A stretch of DNA of 64,000 nucleotides from Drosophila pseudoobscura (GCF_009870125.1 NC_046683.1:15075001-15139000); one strand, 5' to 3'; counted from the first letter of the stretch, positions 27,487 through 45,465 are shown. Notes: generated by a model from the sequence alone, not told the origin. A program made the numbers and translations.

Positions 27487-27565
27487 CAGTGTTTGTAGTA
27501 AGCGAAAAGCGAAACAAAAGAAATCAAAAGAATTCCCGACCTGGGCTCTTGTGCGCTGTCCGTGC

Positions 27566-27606
27566 GACTGAGTCAATTAAAATTAATTGTTGTTGCTTTT
27601 ATATAA
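27566..27606 (-). promoter_or_regulatory. TATA plus initiator promoter of SVWC gene 2
   Basis: Minus-strand TATATAAAAG (27606-27597) is followed about 30 bases downstream by the initiator TCAGTC (27571-27566). The predicted +1 is the A at 27569. Confidence 0.7.
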
Positions 27607-27649
27607 AATTAATATTAAACATTGTATACTGTCTGTGTATCTTCGCCTC

Positions 27650-27678
27650 TCTCTCTCTGTGTGTGTGTGTGTGTGTAG
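27650..27678. repeat. TC/TG microsatellite
   Basis: A (TC)n run passes directly into (TG)n, upstream of SVWC gene 2. Confidence 0.85.
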
Positions 27679-28742
27679 ATAGCATCTGTAGCGCTGTGGC
27701 TTTTGTTTATCCGACGACTTAAGGCGTCCTCCGCTCTAGCTCTAGTTTAAATTAATTAAGCCAGCCCCAGGCCCTGAAAGCGAGAGTGCGCGGGGCAGTA
27801 CGGTTCCGTTGAATCGCTTTGCTTGGTGTCGTGCTGCTGCTGCAGAGCGAGGGGAACGGGGCACGATACATCCATGACAGTTAAGTGACACGGTTCGAGA
27901 AACTGTGGCAAGGTTGCTGCGCCGCTAAAAATGATCCAAACATACGAAATAAGTACAATGCTCGACAAAATACAATACAAGAAAAAAAGGCCTAGCCTCG
28001 ATAGTCGAAGTTTTTGATACTCGATATACAAACATACGTTATGTATGTATGTTTGTATGTACACACTGCAATCCCATGAAGAATGTTTACATTATAATAT
28101 CCTCTCTCCAAGGGTATCAAAATACGTATGGGACTTTGATTACTTGAATTTCGCCTATCCCCACATGTAATGCATATATTTATGTAAATTAAATGGGATT
28201 TACGGCTTACCCTGCATTTGCATTAATTAACAGTAATCGAGTGAAGATACCGAGAGAGCGAGACCGCAGGAGGAGAGCGTCTATTGCATACAACTATAGC
28301 TTTTCCAACAACAACGCTGCAAATGCACCGTTTAGGAACTGCTTTCGATGACATAAGAGATCGATAGACTAACAATACGGTCGATAAATACACTTTGTTT
28401 TGTTTACATTTTTGTATTATTTCTTCCATTCCAGCAAGTGCTCCCTACCAATTAATTGATTGGCCGGCCACTCATTAAAAACGCCTTAATTTCCTTTTCA
28501 TTTTTGTACATTGATTTTGATATTGTTATGCACTTCCTGCAGCCGCATCGCTTCAAGAGCAAGACAAACCTTAAATAAATCAATCGACAACGGCAATAGG
28601 AAACCTTATATGATTGCAAAGTACTACATCCATATATATATGTATAAGCCCCCAGAGCTGATAACAGAGCCCTGTCCGATGTAGCTGCCCTTATAAGCGG
28701 CCGATCGGCTGTTGGACAGCCAAAAATCAGAGCAACGAAACC

Positions 28743-29171
28743 ATGAATGTGCTGCTATTGCCGACCGTCTCCGTGCTCATCCTGCTCCAGCTGTCGTTGG
28801 TCAATGGCAATGGGTTCAGCACCCAGTATCGGGGACACACACAACACCCCACACTGGCCGAGCATTGCTACTACGAGGAGCTGGATCTGGCGGTTCCGCT
28901 CAATGGCGAAGTTCTGCCGGTGAATCATAAGGACTACTGTGTCAAGGTCCTCTGTGCCGATGATTACCTACTGATGATAAAACAGTAAGTGCAATGCTGG
29001 CTGTCTGGCCTTCATCATTCATGTTTTACACACAGCTAACGTTCGATTTGCTCCATCTACAGCTGTGAGCCGCAACCTTTTCCGCTTCCTGGATGCCGAC
29101 TTTCGTCCGGTAACTATGCGGTACAGTTCCCCGAATGCTGTCCGCAGCTAGAGTGTCCCAGTCACACGTAG
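28743..29171 (+). CDS. Secreted SVWC (Vago-family) protein 3
   Basis: Two exons, 28743-28984 and 29063-29171, give 116 residues. The signal peptide is about residues 1-22 (VLILLQLSLVNG). The eight cysteines follow the family order: CYYEEL, CVKVLC, CEPQPFPLPGC and CCPQLEC. The final intron is phase 2, as in the other three genes, but the phase 1 intron between leader and domain is absent, so this copy has lost it. It is transcribed away from gene 2. A TATA-like word (TTATAAGC) lies at about 28691-28698. Confidence 0.86.
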
Positions 29172-29364
29172 TCGATTGACGTGCTTACGTATTTACTTTG
29201 TTTCTTAAGTGAGCCTAAATCTTTGAAATATATTATTATGGCATGAAATCAGTTTGATACACCCATTGACCCTTGACCAATATACTGGGGGAATATAATC
29301 TACTCTATCTACTCTTTTAGCTAGAGCAGAACTGTATATTGCATGTCGTTGATCGACGGTCGGA

Positions 29365-29370
29365 TCAGTT
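29365..29370 (+). promoter_or_regulatory. Initiator of SVWC gene 4
   Basis: TCAGTT, an initiator match, lies 12-17 bases upstream of the ATG at 29382, giving a very short leader. No clear TATA box is seen at -30. Confidence 0.4.
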
Positions 29371-29381
29371 CAAGGAGAATA

Positions 29382-29769
29382 ATGAAGTGGCTTGATTTTG
29401 TGCTATGCCTCGTGTTCCTGGGCACCCACTCGCAGCTGGTACAGACCGGTGAGTACGGAAAATATCCTATCCCGAATCCTGTATGATCTTAGTTCTTGGC
29501 AGTGGATTTGGGTTGTGAATTCCGTGGTCTCAAGTTGTTAAGGGGTCAATCGTACCAGCCTGCTGACCAATGCATGCAGTACACCTGTCAGGATGCCAAA
29601 CTGATGGTGGGAAAGGCGTAAGTATATATCACAAAAAGGATCTCCAACCCACTCTCTCATGTGTGTGTGTGTGTTTAGTTGCCCTCTGGTGGCCGGTCCG
29701 AAGCGGTGCAAGCTGGTTAGCGACGCAACGAAACCGTATCCCAAATGTTGTCCCAAATTGCAATGTTAA
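29382..29769 (+). CDS. Secreted SVWC (Vago-family) protein 4
   Basis: Exons 29382-29448, 29503-29617 and 29679-29769 encode 90 residues, the shortest of the cluster. The signal peptide is about 1-20 (WLDFVLCLVFLGTHSQLV). The mature chain is almost only the domain: CEFRG, CMQYTC, CPLVAGPKRC and CCPKLQC, eight cysteines. Intron phases are 1 and 2. It follows gene 3 by about 210 bases in the same direction, which suggests tandem duplication. AATAAA overlaps the end of the gene (29774-29779). Confidence 0.85.
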
Positions 29770-30040
29770 TTACAATAAATGCGGGGTCGTCCAATCGCTT
29801 ACAAAGACCAAAAAATGATTCATTTATTCGGTTTGGTATACATGCTTGAACTTATGTCAATATACGCTCATAGTATATATATATCTCAAATGGATCCTAG
29901 GTATATAAGTACATACATACATATAAATAAGAGTGTGTCAATTGCCACTAAATTTGTAGGGTTTTTCTTCCACTTAATCTTGATCGCATTGCGCACTTGT
30001 GTTTTAGGCATAACAAGTATATATGTGTATATCTTTTCTA

Positions 30041-30073
<33 letters not shown>

Positions 30074-30681
30074 CTCTTGTATTGTTTGTTCTTTTGTATT
30101 GTATATACATCATATATCATTGTATAGTTCTCTAAAATAAGGGGGAATCAGCTTAAATTTCACACTATATCGGAGACCCCGGGGGGCAGTGTAATAATTA
30201 CGATCTCCTCGTTATACGAATAACTGGCAAACACGACACGGATTCATCTGATTCGCATACATTCTGTATCCATCAAAACATAAACCAAAGAACAGAACTC
30301 GTTGCCTCGATCTGTGTGGATCTGCCTTCGGTGTGGTGTGTGTGCTGGTTCGATTCCGTTCAATAATCTGCCATATACATAGATTCAGTATTCTATTTAC
30401 TGTATATATAACCTGAGCTAGTCTAAACATTCTTTAACTATGGTCCAGTGGCACAAATTGCCATTTATATGGAAAATATAAAGCAAAACGGAAAGCCCTA
30501 CAAGTGAAAGGACTACGTGTACACAAAATGCTTCACGTTCATTTTGGATTATTCGACTGAGATATACATACATACACATCGATCAATTAAACAAAAGGCA
30601 AACCCAATTTGCTTTAAACTTATCCTAGATACCCCCCGGCGACAGGAGCTGTGGCGTCAATTCGCCACTGCACTCCTCTTC
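29770..30681. other. Intergenic: convergent 3' ends
   Basis: AT-rich, with a TA microsatellite at about 30042-30075 and TATA/CATA runs. It holds the 3' regions of SVWC gene 4 and of the CDK2AP1 gene. No CDS seen. Confidence 0.45.
30042..30075. repeat. TA microsatellite
   Basis: Interrupted (TA)n run. Confidence 0.8.
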
Positions 30682-31530
30682 TCATTGACGCGCCGCCCGT
30701 TCCGTCTCCATCAGGCATTCACGCACCAAAATGCGGGCATGGACAATGCCGCGCTTCAGCCGCTCAGTGGAGCTGCGCGAACCTGTGTATGTGGGCCTTA
30801 TGTCGCGGCCCATCTCCTCGATGACGGCCAATAGCTGGGCGTATTTGGTCAGGCCATTGCCGGTGCTCAGGCTGCCCACCGTCGGCAGGTTGGCTGTGGA
30901 TGTGAGGGGTGTGGTTATGTTTGCTGATGTCTGGGTGGTCACCACCACCGGCGATGTGGACGGGGGCGGGTACTTAAGCTGTGACTGCGTTAGATTCAGA
31001 CCCTGATTATTACCATTGCTGTTGCCGGAGTTGCGTGCCCCGTTGGTGGCTGCCGCAATATTCGCGAGTGAGAGGGCCGCTGCAGCAGCAGCTGCCGGCG
31101 TGGCCGTAGTGTTGGATTGTTGTTGCAGCATAGCCAGTTGCGCCTGCAGGAACTGCGGTGAATATTGCAAGGCGGCAACGGCGGCTGCCGCAGCTGCATT
31201 GGCTGCCGCCGAATTCTGTTTGCTGGATGTGCTGTAATCGGCGGAACGGTCGCGCTTATTGCTATTGGCGTTGCCGCTACCGCTGCTGGTCGAGTAGTCC
31301 GTGGCACCCATGCCGCCCATGCTGTTGTTGCCAGAGCTGCCGGCCGAGCCGCTATTGCTTGAGTTGCCACGCGAATGATGGATGGCAGATATTTGGATTT
31401 GGGGCTGCTGCTCGCGCTGTTCACGCTGCTGCTGGTAGTTGTAAAAGTTTTGCACTTGCGAGCGTGGTATTGGTGTCACTGTGACGTCACTCAGCTTGGA
31501 TTCGACAGCCTGTATGTCCATGATGTCCAT
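30682..31530 (-). CDS. CDK2AP1/DOC-1 homologue, NuRD subunit
   Basis: The last 55 residues ([20 protein letters not shown], then [20 protein letters not shown]) match human CDK2AP1 closely. That protein is a small helical subunit of the Mi-2/NuRD chromatin remodelling complex and was first found as a CDK2 binder. The 282-residue fly chain has a long low-complexity N-terminus rich in Gln, Ala, Ser and Asn. I start at 31530 ([11 protein letters not shown]). Upstream, a 59-base intron (GTAAGC...GTGTGCAG, about 31539-31598) separates a non-coding first exon; the open frame through it is accidental. D. melanogaster CG18292 is the likely orthologue, from memory. Confidence 0.85.
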   Translation of the reverse strand: MDIMDIQAVESKLSDVTVTPIPRSQVQNFYNYQQQREQREQQPQIQISAIHHSRGNSSNSGSAGSSGNNSMGGMGATDYSTSSGSGNANSNKRDRSADYSTSSKQNSAAANAAAAAAVAALQYSPQFLQAQLAMLQQQSNTTATPAAAAAAALSLANIAAATNGARNSGNSNGNNQGLNLTQSQLKYPPPSTSPVVVTTQTSANITTPLTSTANLPTVGSLSTGNGLTKYAQLLAVIEEMGRDIRPTYTGSRSSTERLKRGIVHARILVRECLMETERAARQ

Positions 31531-32182
31531 GCTGATGCGTGGGGTCGTGGGCTGCACACCAGGCGGATCGTTATTGGATTGCCGGATAGAAGAGGGGGGG
31601 TTGCTTACCGAATGTTCTTTGGGAGCTTGCAAACGCTTCTATGGTGTCTATGTCCAATTTTCGTTGCAACAATTTACGCTTTCCTTTCTACGCACAAACA
31701 AATCTATTGCAACCACCACAAACATGCACGCACACACACACACTCACTCATCACACACAGAGAAACAGTTACAGTGTTGTCAGTGTGGGCATATGATGTA
31801 AATACCGCAAGAAATACCAAAACATACCAGACTGTTTAATTTTACAATTTTAAACTTTTTTTTTTGACATTTCCTGATTATTGGATGGTCTTGAAACTCA
31901 TCTGTTGGCTCAATTAAATTTATTTCTTGCTTATATGACACCTTATATTTTTCCAACAAAGTTATAGGAAAACAGCTGACAACTCCAGTGCTGCAAAGTA
32001 TGAAATAATTTCGGATTTCTCTATTGGAAATAGCTGTGCGTATTTTATTGCCCAGAATTGGCAATAAAAGCTTTAGGAATTAAATTGATTTGTCCAATAG
32101 TTAAACTGCCACTAATTTGAATAATAAGGAAATGAAAGCACTGTTTTGTTACGTTTTTATTAAGAAAACAATTGATATTTCA

Positions 32183-32215
32183 TCGGTATATTTACGGCAT
32201 ATTTCGGTATATTTC
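32183..32215 (+). promoter_or_regulatory. Motif 6 pair at Klp10A promoter
   Basis: Two TCGGTATATTT words about 20 bases apart (from 32183 and 32204) precede the probable Klp10A leader exon, which ends with a good donor (AAG/GTGAGC) at 32428/32429. Confidence 0.55.
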
Positions 32216-33328
32216 TGAGTCAATGCAGCCGCGCCATCGTCATGACAGTGTGGCGAAAAACAATGGCGAAGAAACTGTGAAACTATAAAACTCTCGTTGT
32301 TGACATCTGGTCGATTTTGTAAAAATTGTGTGAACGCAGTTTAATTTACTATTTATTTTATTGTGATTGGTAATACAAAATCAAATAGGCGATTTAGGGA
32401 AATAAAAGTGTTTCGGACCAGAAACAAGGTGAGCGTAGACGGTAGATTGCAAAAAATTCAATTACATTTCCGCGACTCCGTCTGTCGGATGCATGTGTGT
32501 GCGTGTGTTTGTGTGTGTTAGCCGTTTGTGTGGGAGACAATGTATGACGTAAAACGATAACGTAACGCGGTGCGATTGTATGCTGCGCTTGCATATAATT
32601 AACACCGCAAAGCATTGATTAGTTGCCTTGCAACCGCTGTTCGTTTCTTCTCATTTTTGGCAGACTTGGTGCCGCATATGCAGATGTGTGTGCAATGTGT
32701 CGCTATGTGCCGCATAGGCGAGCAGTGTGGCCATTCTGCCTTCCTCCCTTTTTCCATTTGCATTTCCATGTGTGCTCACTTTGTTATTCGTTGCCAGACG
32801 CGACCAAAGCGACAGTTGGCATTTGAATTTTTCTGTGAACACAAACTCACACACACGCACACAACAATCAACCAAGTATACATGTATGAATGGAAACACG
32901 CACACCCATAGGCACACCGAAACAGACGCTGTCGGCGACCTCGACATAGAAGAAGCAGAAGCATTAAAAAAACTTATTCGAAGCAACAAAATTTGATCTA
33001 AAATCTATCACTGAGTCTGCTGTCTGTTGACCCTATCGGTGTAAATCGGAAATTAATTGATTGACAAGCAACTTGATAGAGTATCAATATTAAAAATATA
33101 ATTCAAACGCCTCCTATTTCTTTTTAAAGCAGAATATTTTGGAACATCCGCTACAGTGGGAAAACTGTGGCCACAACTATTGGATTCGCAAGCGGAATCG
33201 CAGCGCTGAGCTGAGCTGAGCTGCCCTGACCTGACCAGGCGAACTCTCGATAGATAGGCAAAAAGTGATATTGGGTATATTTTTACACCAAGTGATAGCC
33301 ATTTGTGGAGCAGAGTAAAAAGATCCAA

Positions 33329-38059
<4,731 letters not shown>

Positions 38060-41000
38060 AACACCAACTAGCCATAAGCATCCCACCACCCTCACGGTTC
38101 ACATATATCCCCCATATTACAAACTATCATCCGCAAAATTTTAGAATTCGTTTTCATCACACACTGGCCGCCCCCCCATGAATCAACGCCCCGCCCTATC
38201 CTATCTGCCCGATTAAAATGTGATCCGATAAGGCAAAGACTCTACTATCTATGCTTTGGTCGAATTCCAGAAGAAAACGTTGCGAAACTGAACTGAAGCT
38301 AGGGGCTGCTGCGGATGAGGTTACACACACACACACACACATACACAGAGATATACACCCGCTCGCAGACTCTATTGTTGTTTATTTATTATTTTATTTG
38401 GCAGTTCAGCGTTTTTAATTCAGTTCAGTTGTTTTCAGTTCAGCGTTTAGCCTTAAATAAAAATGCCCTATATTGTTAAAGGATTTCATGAATTCATTAC
38501 TTTTCGAACGACAAAAGAAGCGGCGTCTCATCTCGGTTCAAACCATTCGTTCATCTCATCACTCATCCAGCATTCAGTCGTCATATCTCGCTCTCTAAAC
38601 GCACCAACAGACAGCCGCCCCGCCCACCTTCCCGCCTTGTAAGCGCCTTGCTCTCTTGGGAGAGCAGCTTGTTTCTTATTGAGTTTTACCGTTCATTCAA
38701 CTGATTTTATGATGAATGGAAGGGAAAACGGTAGAGCGGGTAAGGCAGGAATAGATTGACAGTATCCCGATCGATAAACCCGCGATAAATACCGCAGGGG
38801 GGGGGGGGGGCTGTCTCGATTAAACACGAAATACAATACCGAACTATAACAAGAACATTTAATAAGCAACACACTTTCTGTTTTGTTCTCATTGATTTAT
38901 ACGATACTTTTGTAAAAGAAAAAGACATTTACATACTATACTACAACTTACTATTATGAGATTCCATTTACATTATAAATTACCTTCTAAAGAATTCAAT
39001 AATTTTTTGTATCTTTTCAATTGATTGGAGAGTCCTGCCTACCTCTCTGTAGCGCCGCGGCACAAATCAATGACACATTACTATTATGGATTAGTTGCGT
39101 ATAGTATTTGTAATTATTTAAAGGCCACAAAACTGTATTTAATTTGTATTAATTTATGGAGAGTACTACCACTACTACAGCACCAATACCAATTTACAAG
39201 CGTATTCCTCCTAAACCCCCTCCCCCCATAACTTTAATGATCTTTTTATATATATATATATTTACTATATGAATATGTATACCCCCACATATGAACTCAT
39301 TTTGTTTTCAACTGATTTATATTCTTTGCCTGAGAATTATTTAGCCTATGTTTAATTTTCCATTTATTCGCTGTCTTCATTTTCGCTGTATGAATGATTT
39401 ATTTTATAATTATTATTTTATTTTTTTTTTTTATGTGTGTGGAGGAGAAGAATTTAAAATGCACCTATTCGCGTTGCTCATTTGATTTTGAGAAATTTGA
39501 ATTTGCATTTCATTTTGTACTAATATTTATTACATATATTTAACTAATTTTACACGACTAAAAATGATAACGAATGACAACAACAGGAAAATAACCAAAC
39601 CACAGATTTCCAAGCACTGCTTGCACTGCTTACTTGTAGACAAACAAACAAGAATGAACACGAATGGAACACATACAAAATAAAACAAACACCAACACAC
39701 CTTATCCTTAAAAACACAAAAAGAAACGAAACGAAAAAGAAACGAATTATGAACATCAATACTCACGTGCTTCTCCCAAAAGGTTTTATAAAATTCAAAA
39801 CCTTTAAAAAATTTTTTTTTTATTAATCGCGTTTTACCAGAGCACTTTACTGCAGAATTTAATCTTCTACTACAGTCGGACGATGACAAATTTTTTGTAA
39901 TTCACCAAATGCGAGTTTTTAAAACAATGTTAATACGAATTAAACAAACAAACTGAATAATGAGTGCTTCGATATTATGCAGTATAAATAATAATAAAGA
40001 AATGTGTTAGGAATGGAATGAACTTTAATAATGTATTATTAAATATAAATAATAATTTATATTGTAATAGAAGCGAAGAGACACAAAACTAAATTTAACA
40101 TTAAAGATGTGTAAAAACCAAAAACTTTTTTTTCTTTGTAACGGGGAATGCAAAACAACGACCATACGCATTGGAAAGTGTTCTATTGCTGTGCTGCCGC
40201 TACGAAGCACCAATACAATTGCGCTTTTAGTTCCGTTTTGACTGCATCTACGCAAACGCACTGCAGAACATGTGAATAACACCAAATAACGGACAAATAT
40301 CCATACTGGCACAGCAGTAGCCGGATGACAAGCAACAAGTGTTACTTGTTAAATTACTAGCAACATGCCAGTAGTATGAGTTATCTTATATACATATCAT
40401 TTACACAGGTGAAGAATCATGGATATATTAATTTGAGTTCGAAAGAAAACAGTAACGGACGGTATGGGTGTTTTAAAGCGAGCCAAATGACAAAAAAATG
40501 TTCCAACTTGAATAGCAAACAAAGTACCTGGCATTGTACCACATTGCCTATAAATATCAGATAAAAAACATATGGTATAGACACTTCGTTACTCCATCAT
40601 TTGTTAAATTATTTGCATTCATAGCCTTGTCACTCACTCACTTTCAAATATAGGGCGCAATTTTACTATCCAGTCGATAGTTTTTTCATCGGCATATTTA
40701 CGATGATTTTAGTCACCTTTTCTAGCTCAGATACCCTGCACCAATGTAGATATGGTGTAGAACGACCATTTAGAGATAAGTCAGGCCACATCGAAAAAGA
40801 ATCCGCAATAAACATCGATTCCTGATCAATTTTTTCAAAAATGTCGGAAAACAGGCATGTATAACGGACGTTTTTCACACTGGTGCCACCATGGGGCCCA
40901 TATGAAAAGAGCGACCAAAAATGTTCAAACGTTTCGCCCTTGATAATTACAAGCAAATGAAGTTAATGTGCAGCAAATTTGTAGTTAGTGTGTAGATACC

Positions 41001-41119
41001 ATGTACAACAATTGTGATGAGAGTCGTAGCTACCTGGTAATATTCAACCGAAAATTAAAATTGAGGAATATGATGGAATTTTAGTAAAAATAATTCGTTA
41101 GTACATTTTTGGTATATTT
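38060..41119. other. Intergenic region downstream of Klp10A
   Basis: 3 kb without a gene I can support. It contains the Klp10A 3'UTR, a CA run at about 38323-38341, fourteen consecutive G at 38797-38810, AT-rich DNA with TATATA at 39247-39262, and 40830-40920, which resembles 20970-21050. An open minus-strand frame at 40666-40956 (about 96 codons) is unrecognised. Confidence 0.45.
38797..38810. repeat. Homopolymer G14
   Basis: Fourteen consecutive G residues; such a run is unusual in fly DNA and is prone to length error in assemblies. Confidence 0.9.
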
Positions 41120-41152
41120 TGAAACTGAGACGTATATTTCGGTATATTTTTG
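41109..41152. promoter_or_regulatory. Motif 6 words upstream of wuho
   Basis: TTGGTATATTTT and TTCGGTATATTTTT occur about 30 bases apart on the plus strand at the outer edge of repeat copy B. They match Motif 6, but lie about 570 bases from the wuho start, so their target is uncertain. Confidence 0.4.
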
Positions 41153-41690
41153 AGAGTCAGACTGTTTATCTTATCGTCAAGTCCGCTGATAAGTGCTCTT
41201 TCCTGCGACGAAAAAATGAGTCGTAATTTCGAATGGGCTATAAAGAAGGGTATGGGCAGCAGGCAAAAGTAGCGGGGGCAAATTGCGAGGTTCGTACGAG
41301 CCCTCACCTCGGGTGTTACGATAACATACCTTGAAGGCAAAATCGGCTTCTAGTCTCTTCAAGGTATATTGGGCAAATGGGGTAGATTTCACCTTGCATC
41401 AGTTGCATTTTTTGGGCCGTGTTGCGTCTTGTCCACACCCAAATTTTCCTTCTATTATGTAGCAAATGCGTAGCAACCGTGTACCGTGTAGAGTGTTTTC
41501 CTTCATAAAGGAAAAAAACGCGGAGCCGCCGCTGGCCGTAGGCACAAATGTCAAAATTTTTAGAATAAAACGCTTTTGGTTCGGCGCCTGATTTCTGTTT
41601 TTTTTGTGTTAAGCACATCGATAGCAAAAAAAAAAGAAAAATAACCAGTCCCCCCGCTCGTTTTTGTGGCCCAAGCAGAAAGGATACGAT
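41120..41690 (-). repeat. Dispersed repeat copy B
   Basis: The reverse complement aligns with copy A from the AAAACGAGCGG end through the poly-T tract, GCGTTTTATTCTAAAAATTT, the TACACGGTA word, GGTGTGGACAAGA and TTTTTTCGTC to GATAAGATA. Internally it carries a stem: ATACCTTGAAG at about 41327 pairs with CTTCAAGGTAT at about 41357. It ends just upstream of wuho with the same end facing the gene as copy A shows to Top3beta. Confidence 0.7.
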
Positions 41691-41715
41691 ACGGAACGTA
41701 GGCGGTAACGGCAAC

Positions 41716-42906
41716 ATGGCAACAATTTTTTTCGCTGAACCCGAGCTGGTTATTGGCCACGGCCGAAAGGTGCTTTTCCTGAATCCGGGCGACTTGCAAA
41801 TCTTCAAGGAAATCGAATTGCCACCGGATTTAACCACGTGTGGATTAAAAACGGTCGAGCCAGTCCCCGCGCCTGGCCACCCGGCCAGCAGCTCAAAGCA
41901 ACAGCCTGCAGCCTTGAAGGAAGCAACAGGATCTGTCAAGGTCGAGGTATCGATACAAAATGTGACCTACTCTCCAGATCGCCAACTGTTGGCTCTGACC
42001 ACAGCTGGCCAGAAGGCAGTGCTGCTCTACAAAAGTCGCCCTGAGAACGCTCAGCTCCTCTCTATACGCCCACTCGCACGTGCATCAAGCGCCTTAAGGT
42101 TCTGCAGCGATGGCAGCTCCGTTCTGGTCACTGACAAAACGGGAGATTGCTATCAATACGACTGTGTTGAGGTGGATGCCTCGCCACGTTTGCTTCTGGG
42201 ACATTTGAGCATTGTCTATGACGTCTTGTGGTCGGAGGACCAACAGTATATTATCACATGTGACCGCGATGACAAGATACGGGTCACCAACTATCCGGCA
42301 ACGTTCGACATACACAGCTATTGTTTGGGTCACAAGGAGTTCGTGTCTGGCCTGGCCATGCTCACGGAACAGCACATCATCTCGGCCTCTGGCGACAAGA
42401 CGCTGCGTGTCTGGAACTACACTTGCGGCAAGGAGCTGCTGCTTCACGAGCTTCCCGCACCAGCTGTGCGGATGCTGGTGCGTCAACTGGAGCCCGAAAA
42501 GACATATGAGGTGGCCGTGCTCTTCTATGACTATGTGGACGCGATTGGCGTGTATCGGCTGGAGCAGACAACCACAGAGAGTTGGAGCATCACCTCCACC
42601 CAACTGGTGCGTGCCGAAGCGGGCACATGGAATATATGCAATTTTGCATTGACCGATGACCGGATCTATGTGACTGGAGCAGAGAATGAACGATTAACGC
42701 TGAGGGTGTACGATAGCAGGAATGGCGAGAGGGCCTCTGGCCTGCCAGAGGGTTGGCTGAAGATGGTCTTAGACAATCTAGATGTGGCCGCATTCATGCC
42801 CGAGGACTTGTCTGTTTGGTTTAAGAAACGATTCGACAATGTTAGCGATTACTTGGAGCGCAAGAAGCGTCGCATCGAGGAGCAGAAGCAGCAAAAATGT
42901 GGATAA
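41716..42906 (+). CDS. wuho: tRNA (guanine-N7) methyltransferase non-catalytic subunit wuho (WDR4/Trm82)
   Basis: A WD40 protein that holds the catalytic METTL1 partner to make m7G46 in tRNA variable loops; in flies wuho is needed in germ cells. The single-exon frame encodes 396 residues starting [20 protein letters not shown]. Propeller blades include [47 protein letters not shown] and [13 protein letters not shown]. The C-terminus is charged ([16 protein letters not shown]). In D. melanogaster I recall wuho lying head-to-head with Top3beta. Here it is about 31 kb away, with a related repeat upstream of each. Confidence 0.92.
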   Translation: MATIFFAEPELVIGHGRKVLFLNPGDLQIFKEIELPPDLTTCGLKTVEPVPAPGHPASSSKQQPAALKEATGSVKVEVSIQNVTYSPDRQLLALTTAGQKAVLLYKSRPENAQLLSIRPLARASSALRFCSDGSSVLVTDKTGDCYQYDCVEVDASPRLLLGHLSIVYDVLWSEDQQYIITCDRDDKIRVTNYPATFDIHSYCLGHKEFVSGLAMLTEQHIISASGDKTLRVWNYTCGKELLLHELPAPAVRMLVRQLEPEKTYEVAVLFYDYVDAIGVYRLEQTTTESWSITSTQLVRAEAGTWNICNFALTDDRIYVTGAENERLTLRVYDSRNGERASGLPEGWLKMVLDNLDVAAFMPEDLSVWFKKRFDNVSDYLERKKRRIEEQKQQKCG

Positions 42907-43072
42907 TTTACATACTTCGTATCTTTACATAGCATTTAATTAGTTTATCGGACACAATTAACGGACTATGTTTGACAAATCTGTTACATGAACATATTAT
43001 ATATATATATAAATATTTATGTGTGTTTAGATGTGTGTAATTTAATCTTTATTAAAGGATCATTTGATGCCA

Positions 43073-44539
<1,467 letters not shown>

Positions 44540-44624
44540 TTTGCAGGCAAAATATTTATACTCGTTTCAAGAAAAGATTTTACAAAATTCGTATGGTAAA
44601 TGCCGTGAATCTGCAGTTTTTGTT

Positions 44625-44861
44625 AGGGCTGCAAGACCATCGATGGCTTTGAAATCATGCGATGGATCGATATATTTTTCGATGATCGATGTATCGTTTG
44701 AGGGCCGAATTAATATCTCAAATGCTTTGCAGAATACAGCTTCGCTCCCATATTGGAAGTGTGAAATCATTTAGGTATTTAATTGTATACTAATTTGTAG
44801 TGTTTGTTTAAAAAATGTATGCTAAAGATTTTCGAAATAACATTGATGGTTTTGCATCCCT
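44625..44861. mobile_element. MITE-like element with 22-base terminal inverted repeats, copy 1
   Basis: Starts AGGGCTGCAAGACCATCGAT and ends with the near reverse complement (GATGGTTTTGCATCCCT). It is about 237 bases long, non-coding, and contains several DRE-like CGAT words. The second copy is at 59462-59690. Target-site duplications are not obvious. It starts 86 bases upstream of the Rpt4 start codon. Confidence 0.6.
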
Positions 44862-44904
44862 AGTGACCAACATTGGCAATCGATAGCTGTGCAATAAAAA
44901 TATA

Positions 44905-45465
44905 CGGATAAATACATATACATATACATAAATGCACCCGAATTTAGTTCTTGGGATTGGTTTTTATCATAGATACTTTATTGCCAAAGGAAATGAGGCT
45001 TGTCCCTGCTCTCTTCAAAAGAGGAGTCGTCATCCGGAATGAGGAGATTTTTGCGCATTTCCTCGGGTTTCTTGCCTCTTATCATTCGGCCACGGCCGAT
45101 AAATACATATACATACATACATGCACCCGAATTTAGTTCTTGGGATTGGATTTTATAATAGATACTTTATTGCCAAGGGAAATGAGGCTTGTCCCTGCTC
45201 TCTTCAAAAGAGGAGTCGTCATCCGGAATGAGGAGAATTCTGCGCATTTCCTCGGGTTTCTTGCCTCGTATCATTCGGCCACGGCCGATAAATACATATA
45301 CATATACATACATGCACCCGAATTTAGTTCTTGGGATTGGATTTTATAATAGATACTTTATTGCCAAAGGAAATGAGGCTTGTCCCTGCTCTCTTCAAAA
45401 GAGGAGTCGTCATCCGGAATGAGGAGAATTCTGCGCATTTCCTCGGGTTTCTTGCCTCGTATCAT
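44905..45465. repeat. Tandem triplication of the Skp1-like gene 3' end
   Basis: Three head-to-tail units of about 190 bases. The word ATGCACCCGAATTTAGTTCT starts at 44932, 45121 and 45312. The third unit is the real 3' end of the Skp1-like gene; the first two repeat its last 30-odd codons, stop and 3' flank, joined at a GGCCA microhomology (TCGGCCAC/GGCCGATAAATAC). Units two and three are almost identical, so the event is recent. Confidence 0.9.

Noticed and set aside
31539-31632. Extra 34 residues at the N-terminus of the CDK2AP1 homologue
   Set aside because: They begin with TTG and run through a 59-base intron with good donor and acceptor; the real start is the ATG at 31530.
33305-33328. 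Upstream in-frame start for Klp10A
   Set aside because: The codon at 33305 is GTG; the first ATG, at 33329, matches the known N-terminal targeting domain.
40666-40956. A 96-codon open frame downstream of Klp10A
   Set aside because: Protein-like in places but unrecognised, without promoter or related intact frame; the partial match at 21 kb is out of frame, so it is kept only as a repeat observation.
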